A stretch of DNA of 64,000 nucleotides, taken from assembly GCA_032718565.1 (NCBI GenBank), contig JAVGVS010000041.1, positions 1,493,501-1,557,500 on the forward strand, in the 5' to 3' direction. Made by a program: the position numbers and the translations under genes. This document shows, piece after piece, positions 33,501 to 40,480 of this stretch (position 1 is the first letter of the stretch; each line of letters begins with the position of its first letter). The notes under the pieces are model-generated. The model saw only the letters and a program-made list of their open reading frames with translations, had not been told where the DNA came from and did not search any database. The DNA comes from Distichodus sexfasciatus. Its lineage: Eukaryota > Chordata > Actinopteri > Characiformes > Distichodontidae.

Positions 33501-36430
33501 GTTAAAATTTACTGTGGTGTTTCCAGTAGTAAGAGAGTGCACACAGCAGCTGATGTTGAAAATGCTAATGATAATTATATTATATTTAATTAATTGTCAT
33601 GTTTTAATTAACAAGTTTAATTTTATGCATAACAGAAGGTCAAAAATATTACTTCTGGGCCAGGATTATGCTTAAGATTTGTGTGTATGTGTGAATCTGA
33701 CTTACTTTTTAGTTTTTGCTGAGAATCAATGTATGCTTAAGAGCGAAATACATTATGTTAAGGTTAGGATTATGCTTTGAAATTTGGTGTGTGGTTGTGT
33801 GTTGACCATGCTGACGTGCTGTTTGGCCGGCATTAGAGGGGATTTGTTGTTATGTTTGGGCAGGTGGCTCGCCAGCTGCAGCCGTCTGTCATTTGGATTG
33901 GAGACGCTGAGAAAACATTCTACAAGAAAGTTCCAAAATCAGAAAAGGAGGTTCGTCTGCCAACTGTGTTTTGGACATGTGGCTTCACAAGTGCCCTCAC
34001 ACATGTGCATGCACCAACTCACCACCCCCCACCCCATACCCTCTCACACACGAACACACACACTAGCTTAACTAAAAGACAAATGGTTATTGTTTAGGTT
34101 AGTTACCTCAGTGGTACAATATAACTTGGCCGTCTCCTGTTGAGGAGATTTGTGTTGATCAAACACTCTTTTTCTTGCTTTAAATCAGTTAAGTTGTAGT
34201 CTCCACTGCCCTCTTGTGGCTGAAAGTCACACCCACAATGCAAGCATGTTAATGTCATCATAGATACAACATATTAGCTCCCACTCCCTCCTTTCTTTTC
34301 TAATCCTGCATTTAGATGGAGCCTAAAAGACTGAAAAAACATCTCCCGAAGGTGGTGAAGTCGATCAAAGCTGAGGACCGCATGCTTCTGGTGGGAACGT
34401 CTCGGAGACCATTCGATGCAGACACCAAAGCACTTTGTAAAGTTTACAAAAAGATCATTCTCATCCCCAGACCAGACTATGCCTCAAGACTAAGTATGAA
34501 ATTCTTTATGAAGTTAACCTGTGTGTGATCTTTATTTTTAGCTAAAGCATTTCATTTTTCTACGGTACTTATCCATGCATATGCATTTAATATATTGGAA
34601 ATCACAATTTTCAGTTTTGAACCCTTAAATGTTGCTTTTTATTACTTTATAATTGCATATTTAAATGTTTTTTTGTCGGCAGAAATCACTTTAATTTTGA
34701 ATGTCATGCATTGTCAATTTAAAGATTAAGGAACTGTGTAATACTGCAAAGTTGAGAGACAAGGCAGGTTGCAATCTATGAGTTTGACTAAAGATTCATT
34801 AACTGAACTAAAGAGCAAATGCAGGTGAAGCACAGAACACACTTTAGATGTAACAAAGAGAGGTAGTGATGTACTGATGCAAAGATGGAGATTTTTTAAT
34901 AACCAAACACAAATCCACCAAGCCTACGCAATGAAACAAGGCAAAATAGGCAAGGCAAGTTTATTTATAGAGCACATTATCATACACATGGGTCATTCAG
35001 TGTGCTTTACAGAAACAAGATAAAATTTGTTAAAAATTAAAAGTAAAGATAAAAAGAAAAAGTAATGAGAAAATGAGTAAAAATAAAGATAAAATAGAAA
35101 TAAAATGATTAAAAGTGCTACTAAAATATTTAAAAATCAGGCACAGGTAAGATATTAACAGAAATTTAAAATATTCCAATAAGCTCAGCACTCGGGTATG
35201 GGAAAAGCAACTGAGAAAAGTGCAGTTTTTAGCAATAAAGTTTCAAACCAACCCAAAAACATGAACTCAAGGAAGGGAACAAAACCAAACCAAAACTTAA
35301 ATAACCAAATGGCACACACAGGAGAAAGACACTTAAATAGGCAAACACAGGTGAAACACATTGACCTAAACGAGACAGACGCTGCAAGGAGAAGGACAGG
35401 ATACAGAGAACTCTAGTGGTCAGGCAAGGGAGCAACAAGCCTGACTATAAATATCTAACATGGTCTCTTTGTGATTTGAAAAATGTATATAATTTACACA
35501 ACAGAAAGTAATCTACTCCACCGATAGACCTGGTGCAAAACACGAGCATTAATGAACTGCTAGTTAAAGACTGGGCTCAACACCACAAGATATTTTGCCT
35601 CTACACCCATGGAGCAAGCATTTCTGATAAATCGTTTGTGTTCTGTGAGTGACTGCATAAGATAAAAGCACTCTGGATCTGTTACAGTATCTCAAGCAGA
35701 GTATAGTAGCAACAATAATGTGTCATTTGAGCAAACTGTGTTTACAGCATTGGTACCTATGTATTATATTTTATAGATATATTAAATAACACATATACTT
35801 TCATTCTCTTTCAGTTCTGTGGAAAGAGCTGCTGGTAGAGCGAGGGGCTCAGCTGGGTCCAGCTCTGGATTTGAGCTCCCTAGCTAAGGTGACTGATGGC
35901 TACACTCAGGGACACATCCTCCGAGCGGCGCAGACCATCCTCAGCTCCCGTCGCTTGGGTCAGCAGGCAAAAAGACCCCTCGTCGCTATGGAGTTCATCC
36001 CCCCTCTCGCTAGACAAGACCCCATCTACAAGGAGGAGGAGGAGGCCTTTAAGGTCAGAGAGTACAGAAGGTGTTTTTTAGCAACTGTACAAACTCTGAA
36101 GGCGTACAGCAACTTTGACTTTTACAATATTAATTGATATTATGCAAACACTACTTCCACTTCTGAAATGTTTAAATGTTTTAATTAAAGGGTTTGTGTT
36201 AATGCAAAACGTAAATGTAATCACCATTCAATGTAAAATAATAGTATGTTGTCTGTTTGCATTTCATATGTTAATAGACTTGGTTTAGCAAAACCCCACT
36301 CGGCAAAAGACGCTCACGAGCAGCAAAAGCGTTTGAGGAGGCAAAAGAGCAGAAAAAAGGGAAGAGGAAACCTGGGAAGAGCCCCAAAAAGGAAGCAGAG
36401 GGGAAAGGGAAGAAGAGAAAGAAGAAGTAA
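3513..36430 (+). CDS. iqca1: iqca1/drc11, 3' part (13 exons, 5' end outside window)
   Basis: This is IQ motif containing with AAA domain 1, the DRC11 subunit of the nexin-dynein regulatory complex in motile cilia and flagella. I joined exons 3513-3597, 3676-3825, 7544-7619, 17164-17270, 17373-17471, 23387-23454, 24115-24197, 25210-25317, 30194-30393, 33864-33950, 34316-34493, 35815-36053 and 36278-36430. All have AG/GT borders and compatible phases, giving 543 residues plus a split first codon. Order: the end of the middle region (RDATGKFPDFP), a Lys-rich segment, DVWQSRDES, a second Lys-rich segment, then an AAA-like module with a P-loop-like GPSGVGKK, a Walker-B-like IWIGDAEK and a sensor-like LLVGTSRRP, then a Lys-rich tail ending in taa. 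The alignment with the human protein, recalled from memory, is collinear throughout. The N-terminal helical and IQ exons are not in the first 3.5 kb. gbx2 lies 10.7 kb downstream on the same strand. Confidence 0.95.
3676..3825 (+). CDS. iqca1: iqca1 exon, first lysine-rich segment
   Basis: Fifty codons, phase 0 at both ends, starting VAAELALKQEEK and ending GGKADLK before gtgggg. Twenty-one of the 50 residues are Lys. The family carries a similar, length-variable basic linker at this point. The preceding intron is only 78 bp (3598-3675), close to the minimum for teleost introns. The acceptor (gtcgtaaag) has a weak pyrimidine tract, so this boundary is less certain than the others. Confidence 0.75.
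4305..4439 (+). repeat. Fish LINE-like 3'-tail fragment
   Basis: The order 'cttttctagacatccaaagtgctt', 'gtggagccac', 'cagctagatgatgcaacagc', 'accagtacac' resembles a dispersed teleost repeat in which a bar of this kind precedes a retroelement 3' end. No reverse-transcriptase coding sequence is present. The identification is from memory of fish repeats. Confidence 0.4.
4440..4605. mobile_element. MITE family member, partial (copy 2)
   Basis: It shares 'gaaatccgcttaacttttag' and 'aacagcgctg' with copy 1 (2309-2339), and 'cgtttagaacgctaagcgct' with the copy at 62231. Both ends are degraded. Confidence 0.55.
4723..4945. repeat. Dispersed repeat of the 'gagaccgagacaagacc' family, short copy
   Basis: It carries 'aaataaaatcctgagtcctg', 'gagtccatgacaagactgag' and 'gagacaagaccgagacc', as does the 3' part of the longer copy at 20847-21697. 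It looks like an internally shortened relative. Confidence 0.6.
7544..7619 (+). CDS. iqca1: iqca1 exon (EEDEGWKMNPSNFL)
   Basis: The acceptor is tttgcag and the donor is the strong aaag/gtgagtg. The exon encodes EEDEGWKMNPSNFLQTVAEG then AKQYK and ends one base into a codon. The acidic start plus GWKM matches the family segment EELGWKMSPSKFL that follows the first basic linker. Confidence 0.92.
8167..8265. promoter_or_regulatory. Cluster of four CCAAT/ATTGG boxes
   Basis: ATTGG occurs at 8167-8171 and 8200-8204, and CCAAT at 8234-8238 and 8261-8265. Spacing is about 27-34 bp, near three helical turns. Clusters like this bind NF-Y in promoters and some retroviral-type LTRs. No transcript start is evident. 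Confidence 0.3.
9861..10200. repeat. Degenerate ~130-bp tandem repeat, about 2.5 units
   Basis: Similar openings recur near 9863 (cacatatgtaat), 9996 (cacatctgtaatgcacatgtga) and 10124 (cacatatgtattgcacatgtga). In the first two they are followed by 'attttattag'-like text and A-rich segments. Units are diverged. Confidence 0.4.
11068..11570. mobile_element. Probable hAT-like element remnant
   Basis: The left part 'ataggggtgggttccaactc' and 'cgttatcgattcttcgtaac', and the right part 'accggcgccagagcagcac' and 'caccagtgtggtggaaaaac', resemble a dispersed teleost DNA element. I could not prove inverted ends or a target duplication. Confidence 0.35.
12650..13060. repeat. Block with recurring 'gcaaacttgtg / ttgcca' motifs
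   Basis: GCAAACTTGTG, its reverse complement and TTTGCCA-like words recur many times over about 400 bp on both strands (for example near 12746, 12796, 12827, 12937). This suggests a transposon end built from short sub-repeats. There is no coding capacity. Confidence 0.4.
13120..13475. repeat. Dispersed A-rich repeat, related copies elsewhere
   Basis: The text around 'ggtggccactagtggcctag' with upstream 'acaggtgaagcagattaggg' resembles 40330-40440 ('ggtggccacaagtggcgtag', 'gcaggtgtagcacattaggg') and, more loosely, 35320-35430. It is probably a retroelement leader or end; the class is unknown. Confidence 0.4.
13561..13635 (+). repeat. tRNA-like SINE head fragment
   Basis: 'tagtgtaatggttaggg' (A-box-like) and 'ggttcaagtccc' (B-box-like) are spaced as in tRNA-derived SINEs. 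The 3' part is missing. It resembles the SINE family at 19226-19500. Confidence 0.5.
13672..14325 (-). mobile_element. tRNA-derived SINE interrupted by a MITE
   Basis: Read on the - strand, the head (GGATTTGAATT B-box region near 14270) is followed by 'gggtctt' text, 'actgtccctgaaat' and the tail 'ataagtgtgtctgctaaatg'. The same order is seen uninterrupted at 61325-61530. An insertion at 13727-14179 splits it. Confidence 0.8.
13727..14179. mobile_element. MITE with CACTGCAAAAAAT ends, TA duplication
   Basis: The ends are CACTGCAAAAAATG and ATTTTTTGCAGTG, flanked by TA at 13725-13726 and 14180-14181. The body is 453 bp, A-rich and non-coding. The TA duplication suggests mobilisation by a Tc1/mariner-type transposase. 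Confidence 0.85.
14553..14572 (+). repeat. G20 homopolymer
   Basis: Twenty consecutive G bases. Such runs can form quadruplexes and are prone to length error in sequencing. Confidence 0.9.
14750..15250. promoter_or_regulatory. Candidate conserved non-coding element in iqca1 intron
   Basis: The block is non-repetitive, without coding potential, and carries homeobox-type words such as GTTAATTACGTTATTG, GATAATTCG and CAGTAATTGGCATATTG. Given the nearby developmental gene gbx2, an enhancer role is an inference; no conservation data were available. Confidence 0.3.
17164..17270 (+). CDS. iqca1: iqca1 exon (DVWQSRDES)
   Basis: The acceptor gttgcag is followed by a split Asp codon and VWQSRDESQNFRQSYDPQL, ending EEEVRVQ before gtcgga. 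It matches the mammalian EVWQSRDETWNFNQTYDAEL segment and is rich in charged residues, probably helical. It follows a 9.5-kb intron. Confidence 0.93.
17373..17471 (+). CDS. iqca1: iqca1 exon (VDELMRQELKNLKL)
   Basis: Thirty-three codons, phase 0 at both ends, following a 102-bp intron. It begins VDELMRQELKNLKLVVDRDK and runs into a basic KGKKKKKGKKANKK tail. This is the start of the second Lys-rich linker, just before the AAA-like module. Confidence 0.93.
17528..18162 (+). mobile_element. Terminal-inverted-repeat element, copy A
   Basis: It starts TGTGACCCTCCATGGCAAAA then CCAGTCGCT and ends AGCGACTGGTTTTGCCGTGG then AGGGTCACA, an inverted repeat of about 29 bp. TATA stands on both sides (17524-17527 and 18163-18166). 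The 635-bp body has no coding frame. A second copy in opposite orientation is at 58643-59287. Confidence 0.9.
18455..18655 (+). repeat. Retroelement 3'-tail fragment
   Basis: 'gtcttggttcctctcatggt', 'gatgtttccttggcactg', 'aagcgctttgtgacaatgtc' and 'gcgctatataaataaaattg' make up a 3' tail that is very common in teleost genomes. It is probably a LINE end; class assigned from memory. Confidence 0.6.
19226..19500 (-). mobile_element. tRNA-derived SINE, family 2
   Basis: On the - strand it begins 'ggggcagttggtagtgtaat' (A box) and 'attcgaatccgggac' (B box), then a body with 'cagtgggcagct'/'ccatgaaggagcag' complements, ending in 'caatgacaaagagtcac'. At least five related copies occur in this window. 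Confidence 0.85.
20847..21697. repeat. Long copy of the 'gagaccgagacaagacc' repeat
   Basis: The left part has 'ggctaggtcaagaccacctg' and 'gagaccgagacaagacca'. The right part has 'ataaaatcccgagtcctctt' and 'gagaccgagacaagactcag' with 'actactacaacactagc'. The middle is A/T-rich. Whether this is one 850-bp element or two fragments is not certain. Confidence 0.45.
23387..23454 (+). CDS. iqca1: iqca1 exon, second lysine-rich segment
   Basis: A 68-nt exon after a pyrimidine-rich acceptor (ctctttctccattcag). It is almost wholly basic, then ends ERDLTADR, with the last Arg codon split (ag/g). The match is the mammalian KKKKKEKDLTPER segment. Because the sequence is low in complexity, the identification rests on phase, ERDLTADR and position. 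Confidence 0.9.
23455..24114. other. iqca1 intron, nothing assignable
   Basis: 660 bp without recognisable exon, repeat or RNA gene. Confidence 0.6.
24115..24197 (+). CDS. iqca1: iqca1 exon (TIESLYEELVLEGIL)
   Basis: The acceptor is ctccgcag. The exon encodes TIESLYEELVLEGILTRPMS then VRLSQYLG, with the final Gly codon split before gtatga. The match to the mammalian TIESLYEELVEQGLL...LSDYLG segment is very close. This helical stretch leads into the AAA-like region. Confidence 0.95.
24198..25209. other. iqca1 intron, GC-rich unassigned block
   Basis: 24300-24620 is GC- and CpG-rich with no coding match on either strand; the remainder is AT-rich. No feature can be named. Confidence 0.5.
25210..25317 (+). 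CDS. iqca1: iqca1 exon (SYLGTSLRQADIEPMPS)
   Basis: The acceptor is a long C/T tract ending ctccccag and the donor is cttg/gtgagtg. The exon encodes ACSYLGTSLRQADIEPMPS then LSDVRQLIALYGVLPLG. It corresponds to the segment immediately before the P-loop exon in mammals and is highly conserved. Confidence 0.96.
26415..26549. repeat. Foldback palindrome, 28-bp arms
   Basis: The left arm (26415-26442) begins CCAGCACATGTAGAAGAA. The right arm (26522-26549) ends TTCTTCTACATGTGCTGG. Arms pair with two or three mismatches, and similarity continues into the loop (attaat...attaat). It has no recognised family. Confidence 0.65.
26756..26793 (+). repeat. (GACA)n/(GGCA)n microsatellite
   Basis: About nine tetramers of GACA, GGCA and GGAC type in a row. 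Confidence 0.85.
27473..27506 (+). repeat. (GA)n microsatellite
   Basis: A near-perfect GA run with a single interruption (gcga). Confidence 0.85.
28160..28932. mobile_element. hAT-superfamily non-autonomous element with 8-bp target duplication
   Basis: The ends are TAGGGCTGGGCAATATG and its imperfect complement ACCGCCCAGCACTA. The identical 8-mer TTTTAAAC stands immediately outside both ends (28152-28159 and 28933-28940), the signature of hAT integration. The 773-bp body is AT-rich and has no transposase frame. Confidence 0.93.
29822..29985 (+). mobile_element. tRNA-like repeat, family 3
   Basis: 'gggcagcacggtggcacagtgg' style head with 'ggttagcgctgcagcctcac', then 'gggtttgatccctggg' (B-box-like) and 'tttctgtgtggagttggcat'. 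This is a widespread fish repeat with tRNA-like promoter boxes. It is not a functional tRNA gene: there is no cloverleaf and it continues into a non-tRNA tail. Confidence 0.7.
30194..30393 (+). CDS. iqca1: iqca1 exon with degenerate P-loop
   Basis: A 200-nt exon starting with a split Gly codon, then SQCVHERAPLIRSLLLAGPS and GVGKKMLLQALCTETGANLF, ending LLHMVFK before gtgagc. It holds the Walker-A-like GPSGVGKK, in which the usual final Ser/Thr is Lys, and the NLSAANLAGKYPG segment typical of AAA folds. The match to the mammalian protein is extensive. Confidence 0.97.
30465..30615 (-). mobile_element. SINE family 2, partial
   Basis: 'ctgtgaaggagcagtgggca', 'ggggagcagtgcttggtgat' and 'gtggtacctttactgcc' match the body of the copy at 19226-19500. 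The tRNA-like head is missing. Confidence 0.75.
31117..31940. mobile_element. Inverted-repeat element with AAGGTCCCATATTA ends
   Basis: The left end is AAGGTCCCATATTATC and the right end is ATAATATGGGACCTT, with TA on both outer sides (31115-31116, 31941-31942). The 824-bp body has no coding frame. A second element is nested at 31348-31531. Confidence 0.85.
31348..31531. mobile_element. Foldback element nested inside the 31117-31940 element
   Basis: The ends 'cgtttctcaatcccagtcct' and 'aggactgggattgagaaacg' are perfect complements, and the pairing extends further inward ('ccaccgctctgcaca'/'gtgcagagcggtgg'). TGTAGAC stands on both sides (31341-31347, 31532-31538) as a target duplication. Length 184 bp. 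Confidence 0.88.
32262..32466 (+). mobile_element. SINE family 2
   Basis: The order is 'ctacggttcaagttccgg' (B box), 'agagcaagataccgttcccc', 'agcactgcttcccgggcactgg', 'acatttggttgtggtgccct', tail 'caaataatcactcactt', the same as in other + strand copies. Confidence 0.8.
32634..32664 (+). repeat. (GA)n microsatellite
   Basis: An uninterrupted GA run within the iqca1 intron. Confidence 0.85.
33864..33950 (+). CDS. iqca1: iqca1 exon with Walker-B-like motif
   Basis: Twenty-nine codons, phase 0. The exon encodes VARQLQPSVIWIGDAEKTFY then KKVPKSEKE, and the donor is gag/gttcgt. The Walker-B position reads IWIGDAEK, so the usual Asp-Glu pair is Asp-Ala. The mammalian protein, as I recall it, has an equally degenerate YIGDTEK here. 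Confidence 0.95.
33951..34315. other. iqca1 intron, short
   Basis: A 365-bp intron with a CA-rich part; nothing else seen. Confidence 0.6.
34316..34493 (+). CDS. iqca1: iqca1 exon (PKRLKKHLPKVVKSIK)
   Basis: A 178-nt exon after a ctttcttttctaatcctgca acceptor tract. It encodes MEPKRLKKHLPKVVKSIKAE, then DRMLLVGTSRRPFD (sensor-1-like strand) and KKIILIPRPDYASRL, and ends one base into the next codon. The internal ATG at the exon start is not a start codon, because the reading frame enters from upstream. Confidence 0.96.
34494..35814. other. iqca1 intron with A-rich repeats
   Basis: 'caaggcaagtttatttatag', 'agcac' and 'tcagtgtgctttacag' (34951-35005) form a common fish repeat tail. It seems inserted within a block related to 13120-13475 (34800-34950 and 35230-35450). 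There is no exon. Confidence 0.45.
35815..36053 (+). CDS. iqca1: iqca1 exon, C-terminal AAA-like lid
   Basis: A 239-nt exon encoding LWKELLVERGAQLGPALDLS, then SLAKVTDGYTQGHILRAAQT and a segment ending DPIYKEEEEAFK before gtcaga. The SSLAKVTDGYTQGHI motif corresponds to the sensor-2/lid helices of AAA proteins and is nearly identical in mammals. Confidence 0.97.
36278..36430 (+). CDS. iqca1: iqca1 last coding exon
   Basis: Fifty codons plus taa (36428-36430), phase 0. It begins TWFSKTPLGKRRSRAAKAFE and ends in a Lys/Arg-rich tail, as the family does (WFYKTPLGRKR in mammals). The tail length is typical of the family. Confidence 0.94.
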   Translation, partial: TWFSKTPLGKRRSRAAKAFEEAKEQKKGKRKPGKSPKKEAEGKGKKRKKK

Positions 36431-36669
36431 ATGGTTCACTACTTTGTCATGGATTTATGATCCATTCATTAAATATCTGTTCCTGATTCCTTTAAAGTTG
36501 AGCTTTGGATTGTTTGAACTGCAGACTTGAGAATTAGTTCCTGCAACTTCCTGTTGTGGCCACTAGAGAGCGACAGCAGACTTGGTTTAGGGTTTTCCGG
36601 ATCGCTACCTCTATTTCCTTGAATTATTAAACTAACTAATACATGCATTCAAGTGTTTTATGAATGTGC

Positions 36670-36675
36670 AATAAA
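36670..36675 (+). promoter_or_regulatory. iqca1: Putative iqca1 polyadenylation signal
   Basis: An AATAAA hexamer lies 240 bp after the iqca1 stop codon in otherwise non-repetitive sequence. A SINE begins just beyond it, which fits with the transcript ending here. Confidence 0.55.
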
Positions 36676-36699
36676 TAACTTCATGCAGATAAAGGAGGT

Positions 36700-36906
36700 G
36701 ATCAGAAGGTCACTGGTCCAGGTCCCAGACTGGTAAAGGTACCACCGAGGTACCTTTATGAGCAAGGTACCATCTCCAAGCACTGCTCCCCGGGTGCTAC
36801 CAAAGCTGCCCACTGCTCCTTCATGGAAGGGTTAGATGCGGAGGTCACATTTGGTTGTGGTGCACTGTGTGCCGCGCTGTGTTCACAATGATAAATAATC
36901 AATCAT
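36700..36906 (+). mobile_element. SINE family 2
   Basis: 'ggtcactggtccaggtccca' (degraded B box), 'gagcaaggtaccatctccaa', 'cactgctccccgggtgct', 'cactgctccttcatggaag', 'cacatttggttgtggtgcac', tail 'caatgataaataatcaatca'. It lies directly after the iqca1 polyadenylation signal. Confidence 0.85.
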
Positions 36907-38894
36907 TTTAAAGGTCTGTGGCATTATTAGTGTTAGTCGTACATTCATCGTAGTGTCATGGTCATCTCAGAAATGTACCATGTTTTTGTGAAAGTTACAA
37001 ATAAGATAATTCGTTATGATAAAGTAATACATTTTGCCATTGAACTTCACCGTCCAATCCTCAAATTCCCAACAGTTATTTGAAAAACTGCTTTATGGAA
37101 ACCTGCTACAGCTTTTTTGATAGTAAGATTCTAGGTCTTCATTGAATAAATAAAGATCAGCAAATCAGTTCACTGTGGAAGCTTCATTTCATTGGGGTTG
37201 CATCACATCTCACCAGGAAATGATTAAGGTACTGAAATCACTTCTAATAAAGCAACCCGCTGCACCACACTGGCACTTTATAGGGACGTCTCTCCTGAGC
37301 AGACTCATTTAGCTCCTCGGCAGCGTAGCCGCTAATTAGCCCGTGTAATGGCTCGGCCTGCCCGTGGCTGCCAGTGGGACTGCAGTGCGACACCTCGGCC
37401 CGGCTCTGATGCGCTCATTTGTGTTCACACTAATCCCGCTATGTCACATGTTTGACCCTGCTTCCCACATTTTCCTCAGGCTCCTTCTTTCATCCTCTAC
37501 TCCTAAAAGACATCCAGAAATTACTAATGGATCTCCTAATAGAAGACCAGCCTGGTCTCAAGAACACTCCTCTTTAACCAGGCCCGTTCATTCCCACTCT
37601 CCTCGTCTCGCTCCTCCTCTTTATTCGTCTTTTGATCCGTCTTGCAGGGACCCCGCTTCATCCGCACCAGGTGGGTTTATAGAGCATGACAAACACACTG
37701 GCAACTCTGTGCATCTTACAGCTTCGACTCACATCTAATTGAATTATTCAGAAGCCTGTGTGTACGTGTGTGTGAGTGTGTGTTCTCATCCAAGGAAAAG
37801 CCCTGAAGCTAAGTGTCATGTTAAGACAAGTGTGAGATTTATTTTTACCTCACCGCTTATTCAAATGAGACATGTTGAAATGCATCTGCTGAAGTGTCCT
37901 CACTTATACGTTGGATGAAGCTCATCTGCCGATTGCGTGCCTAATTACAGAAAGCAAAGGACAGCGTTTAATCCGTCTGGAACACTGCTCGGCCATAAGA
38001 AGGTGCTTCCTGCGCTACGTTCAACATTCCGTTTTTAATTAAAACACCCCTTTTGACTGTTCACAATTCTCATAGGTAATTTCCATATTCCTATGCAGAC
38101 CCTCCCTTCAGGAGCGATTATAATTAAACATTATTCCGATTACGTTGCTCACGTGCATCTTTGGAGTCGAGTGCCTCATGCCCTGTGGCCACGGCGGTAA
38201 AACAAAGAACAGTTACTCCCTCGTTTCAAGGAGCCTTTTTAACCGCTGTTTTACAATTACTATTTATTTCCCCGGCCCAGGACCCCGGGGCCCAAGCTTT
38301 CTTGTGCGACGCTGTTGGCCCTGCAGCCATCTGCAACCTCTGAGCTAACGTTTACAGTGATGCATCCGAGCTTTTCTCAGCCTTCGGCCAGCCTGGGCCC
38401 ATGTGACCTCAACAAACCCTGGACCCTAAAACTGGCCCCGAGGGAGGGAGGGTGAGACATGCCCGTTTAAGATGTTGTCCCTGGATTAATGGAGGCTGTA
38501 AATGCGAGCGTTTCGCAGGAGACAGGACGCCGGGGGATCCTTGGGAAAAAGAGACCTAAAGGCTGACCTATCTGCCTGTCAAATCACACTATGTCCGTGT
38601 GCGCAGAGAGCACACAGCACTCATTTTAAAGGCTAATTGCAGAAGTATGACAGAAGACGCTAATTTGTTTTATCCCTGGAAGAACTCAGAGGGGCTTTGA
38701 CGAAATGATGAAGACTTCCTTGCCTGTGGGTGTGTGCAGACATTCAAATTAGAATTGAAAAGAAATTCTGTCATGTCTGTTATTTGGTGACCTACACTTT
38801 AGCGAGAGTTGCTTTACAATGATATAAATAACATTTTGGAACCACGACTCCGCAGCTCAGTGCTTACGATCCAGCTCCTGAAGATGGCATTTTG

Positions 38895-39055
38895 AATGCT
38901 CCAATTATTGAGCAATTAGCCAGCTGGGTATTATAAAACAAAGCAATTAATGTTATGCTAATTAGCCTGATTTCTAGCTATTCTCTATCATTTGCTAATT
39001 ATTCGTTAATTAGACTGACTTTGTAGTACATCAAATTAAGAGTGATTAATCAGAC
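38895..39055. promoter_or_regulatory. Homeodomain-site-rich candidate enhancer
   Basis: At least eight ATTA/TAAT cores in 160 bp, including CTAATTAG, GCTAATTATTCG and GTTAATTAG, in non-repetitive DNA 8 kb upstream of gbx2. The motif density is directly visible; the enhancer role is inference. Confidence 0.35.
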
Positions 39056-39329
39056 AGATTCTGGTATTTAACAAACTCCTCCACAGAGATGAAACAGACT
39101 TCATATCTCGGGCCACATCCTGGCTATGATCTCACTAACCACCTGAACAACAATTGCCTTAAATCTACCAACATAATTTTTTAGAACAGGATGGATTTGT
39201 AAAACACAGATGAATAGAACCAGAATCCATGTACAAATGTCAGTATAATCTGACTTTCTGGAGATTAAATAAAACTTGAGGAACAATCATATTTGATGAT
39301 GGAATCAACCACTTGGTGGTTTACAGAAG

Positions 39330-39720
39330 ACTTACACTGACAGAAAGGCTTCTGGGTCTAACGTCCCCAGCACTGCCTCCTTGCCGTTCGGTCCCACAGT
39401 GAGAGTGAAGGCTGCAGATAAAGCTTGTGTACATGATGAGGCCGTTGAACCAGGTGAGTGTGCCATTAAAAGCCAGGTGTGTTCCTCCTCAATTACACCG
39501 CTTCCCAGCCACCTAATCACCAGCCACTCCGCCTGGGTCAGCCGATCCAGCAGGGGAATCTGGGTAATCACAGGCCGTCACCACCTTTTAGGACTGGGGA
39601 GGGACAGCCCTGACATGACCGTGAAGGTTTTATGGCCCCTGGAAACCAGAAGTGCAAGTGATTATCCACATAGCTCTAACGCCGGCTCGGCTTCCCCTTA
39701 AGCACGTCCAGCCCAGGTAT
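39330..39720 (-). repeat. Possible retroelement-derived segment
   Basis: Read on the - strand it has a 79-codon frame (39571 to 39332) and 'aggtggctgggaagcgg' text that looks repeat-like. There is no recognised protein domain. Uncertain. Confidence 0.2.
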
Positions 39721-40294
39721 CCTGCAAGGTCGAGCCCCTGTTATGACAGTGTATGAAAAAAGAAAATAGAGTTTTAGTACTACAAAATGGGTCTGATGAG
39801 TGAAAGGATCTTATCCGTGCATTGTGAGAAAATAAAGTAAAAATCTGAACCATTTTGGGAGGTGCAATTCTCTCTACCTCAAGTCAGAAGAACAAAAGTA
39901 TGTCCAAAACATAAACAAACAAAGCTACCAGGTGATGTACTGAACATAGATGCCAAAGCAATGACAGAAGCCAGAAACCAGGGTTCATGCGTGAAAAATT
40001 GTAAAATAGCATTATGTTTGTTTCAAACCTTGCCTTTTCTTGAAATAAACTGATAAATAACAACTCAACTAAACATCTCATGATGGTATCTTTAAATAGT
40101 AGCATACAGATGTGTTTTCCTCTGGTAGAGTTATTAAACACAGTGCTAAACGCATTACAATTAGGTAAGCAGTATTTAAGTACCAGTGGTTATGTCCATA
40201 GCCATATTCTGATGTACATATGGATGTACAAAGTTGAGATTTCAACACATGTGCACCTTTATTTGTTTCCCCTAGTCAGAGTTTGGAAAATCTA

Positions 40295-40480
40295 AGTTCC
40301 CATTTGCCACTAAATGCAGCAAATACAGACGTCCGATTCCAAGACAAAGGGAGAGGCAGGTGTAGCACATTAGGGCAAACAAATCATAAAGAACGGCTGG
40401 AAGGACAAGAAATGGTGGCCACAAGTGGCGTAGAGGGGTACTGCAGCGGTGACAATGACCACCGCTTAAAAGGAAATTAG
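40295..40480. repeat. Dispersed repeat related to 13120-13475
   Basis: 'gggagaggcaggtgtagcac', 'attagggcaaacaaatcat' and 'ggtggccacaagtggcgtag' match the order of words at 13370-13445. Confidence 0.45.

Larger units (their letters stand above)
30394..33863. other. iqca1 intron with nested elements
   Basis: No exon is seen. It contains two SINEs, a TA-flanked inverted-repeat element with an inner foldback, and a GA microsatellite. 32700-33800 is unassigned. Confidence 0.5.

Noticed and set aside
37364..37738. 124-codon + strand frame downstream of iqca1
   Set aside because: No domain and no conserved motif; intergenic chance frame.
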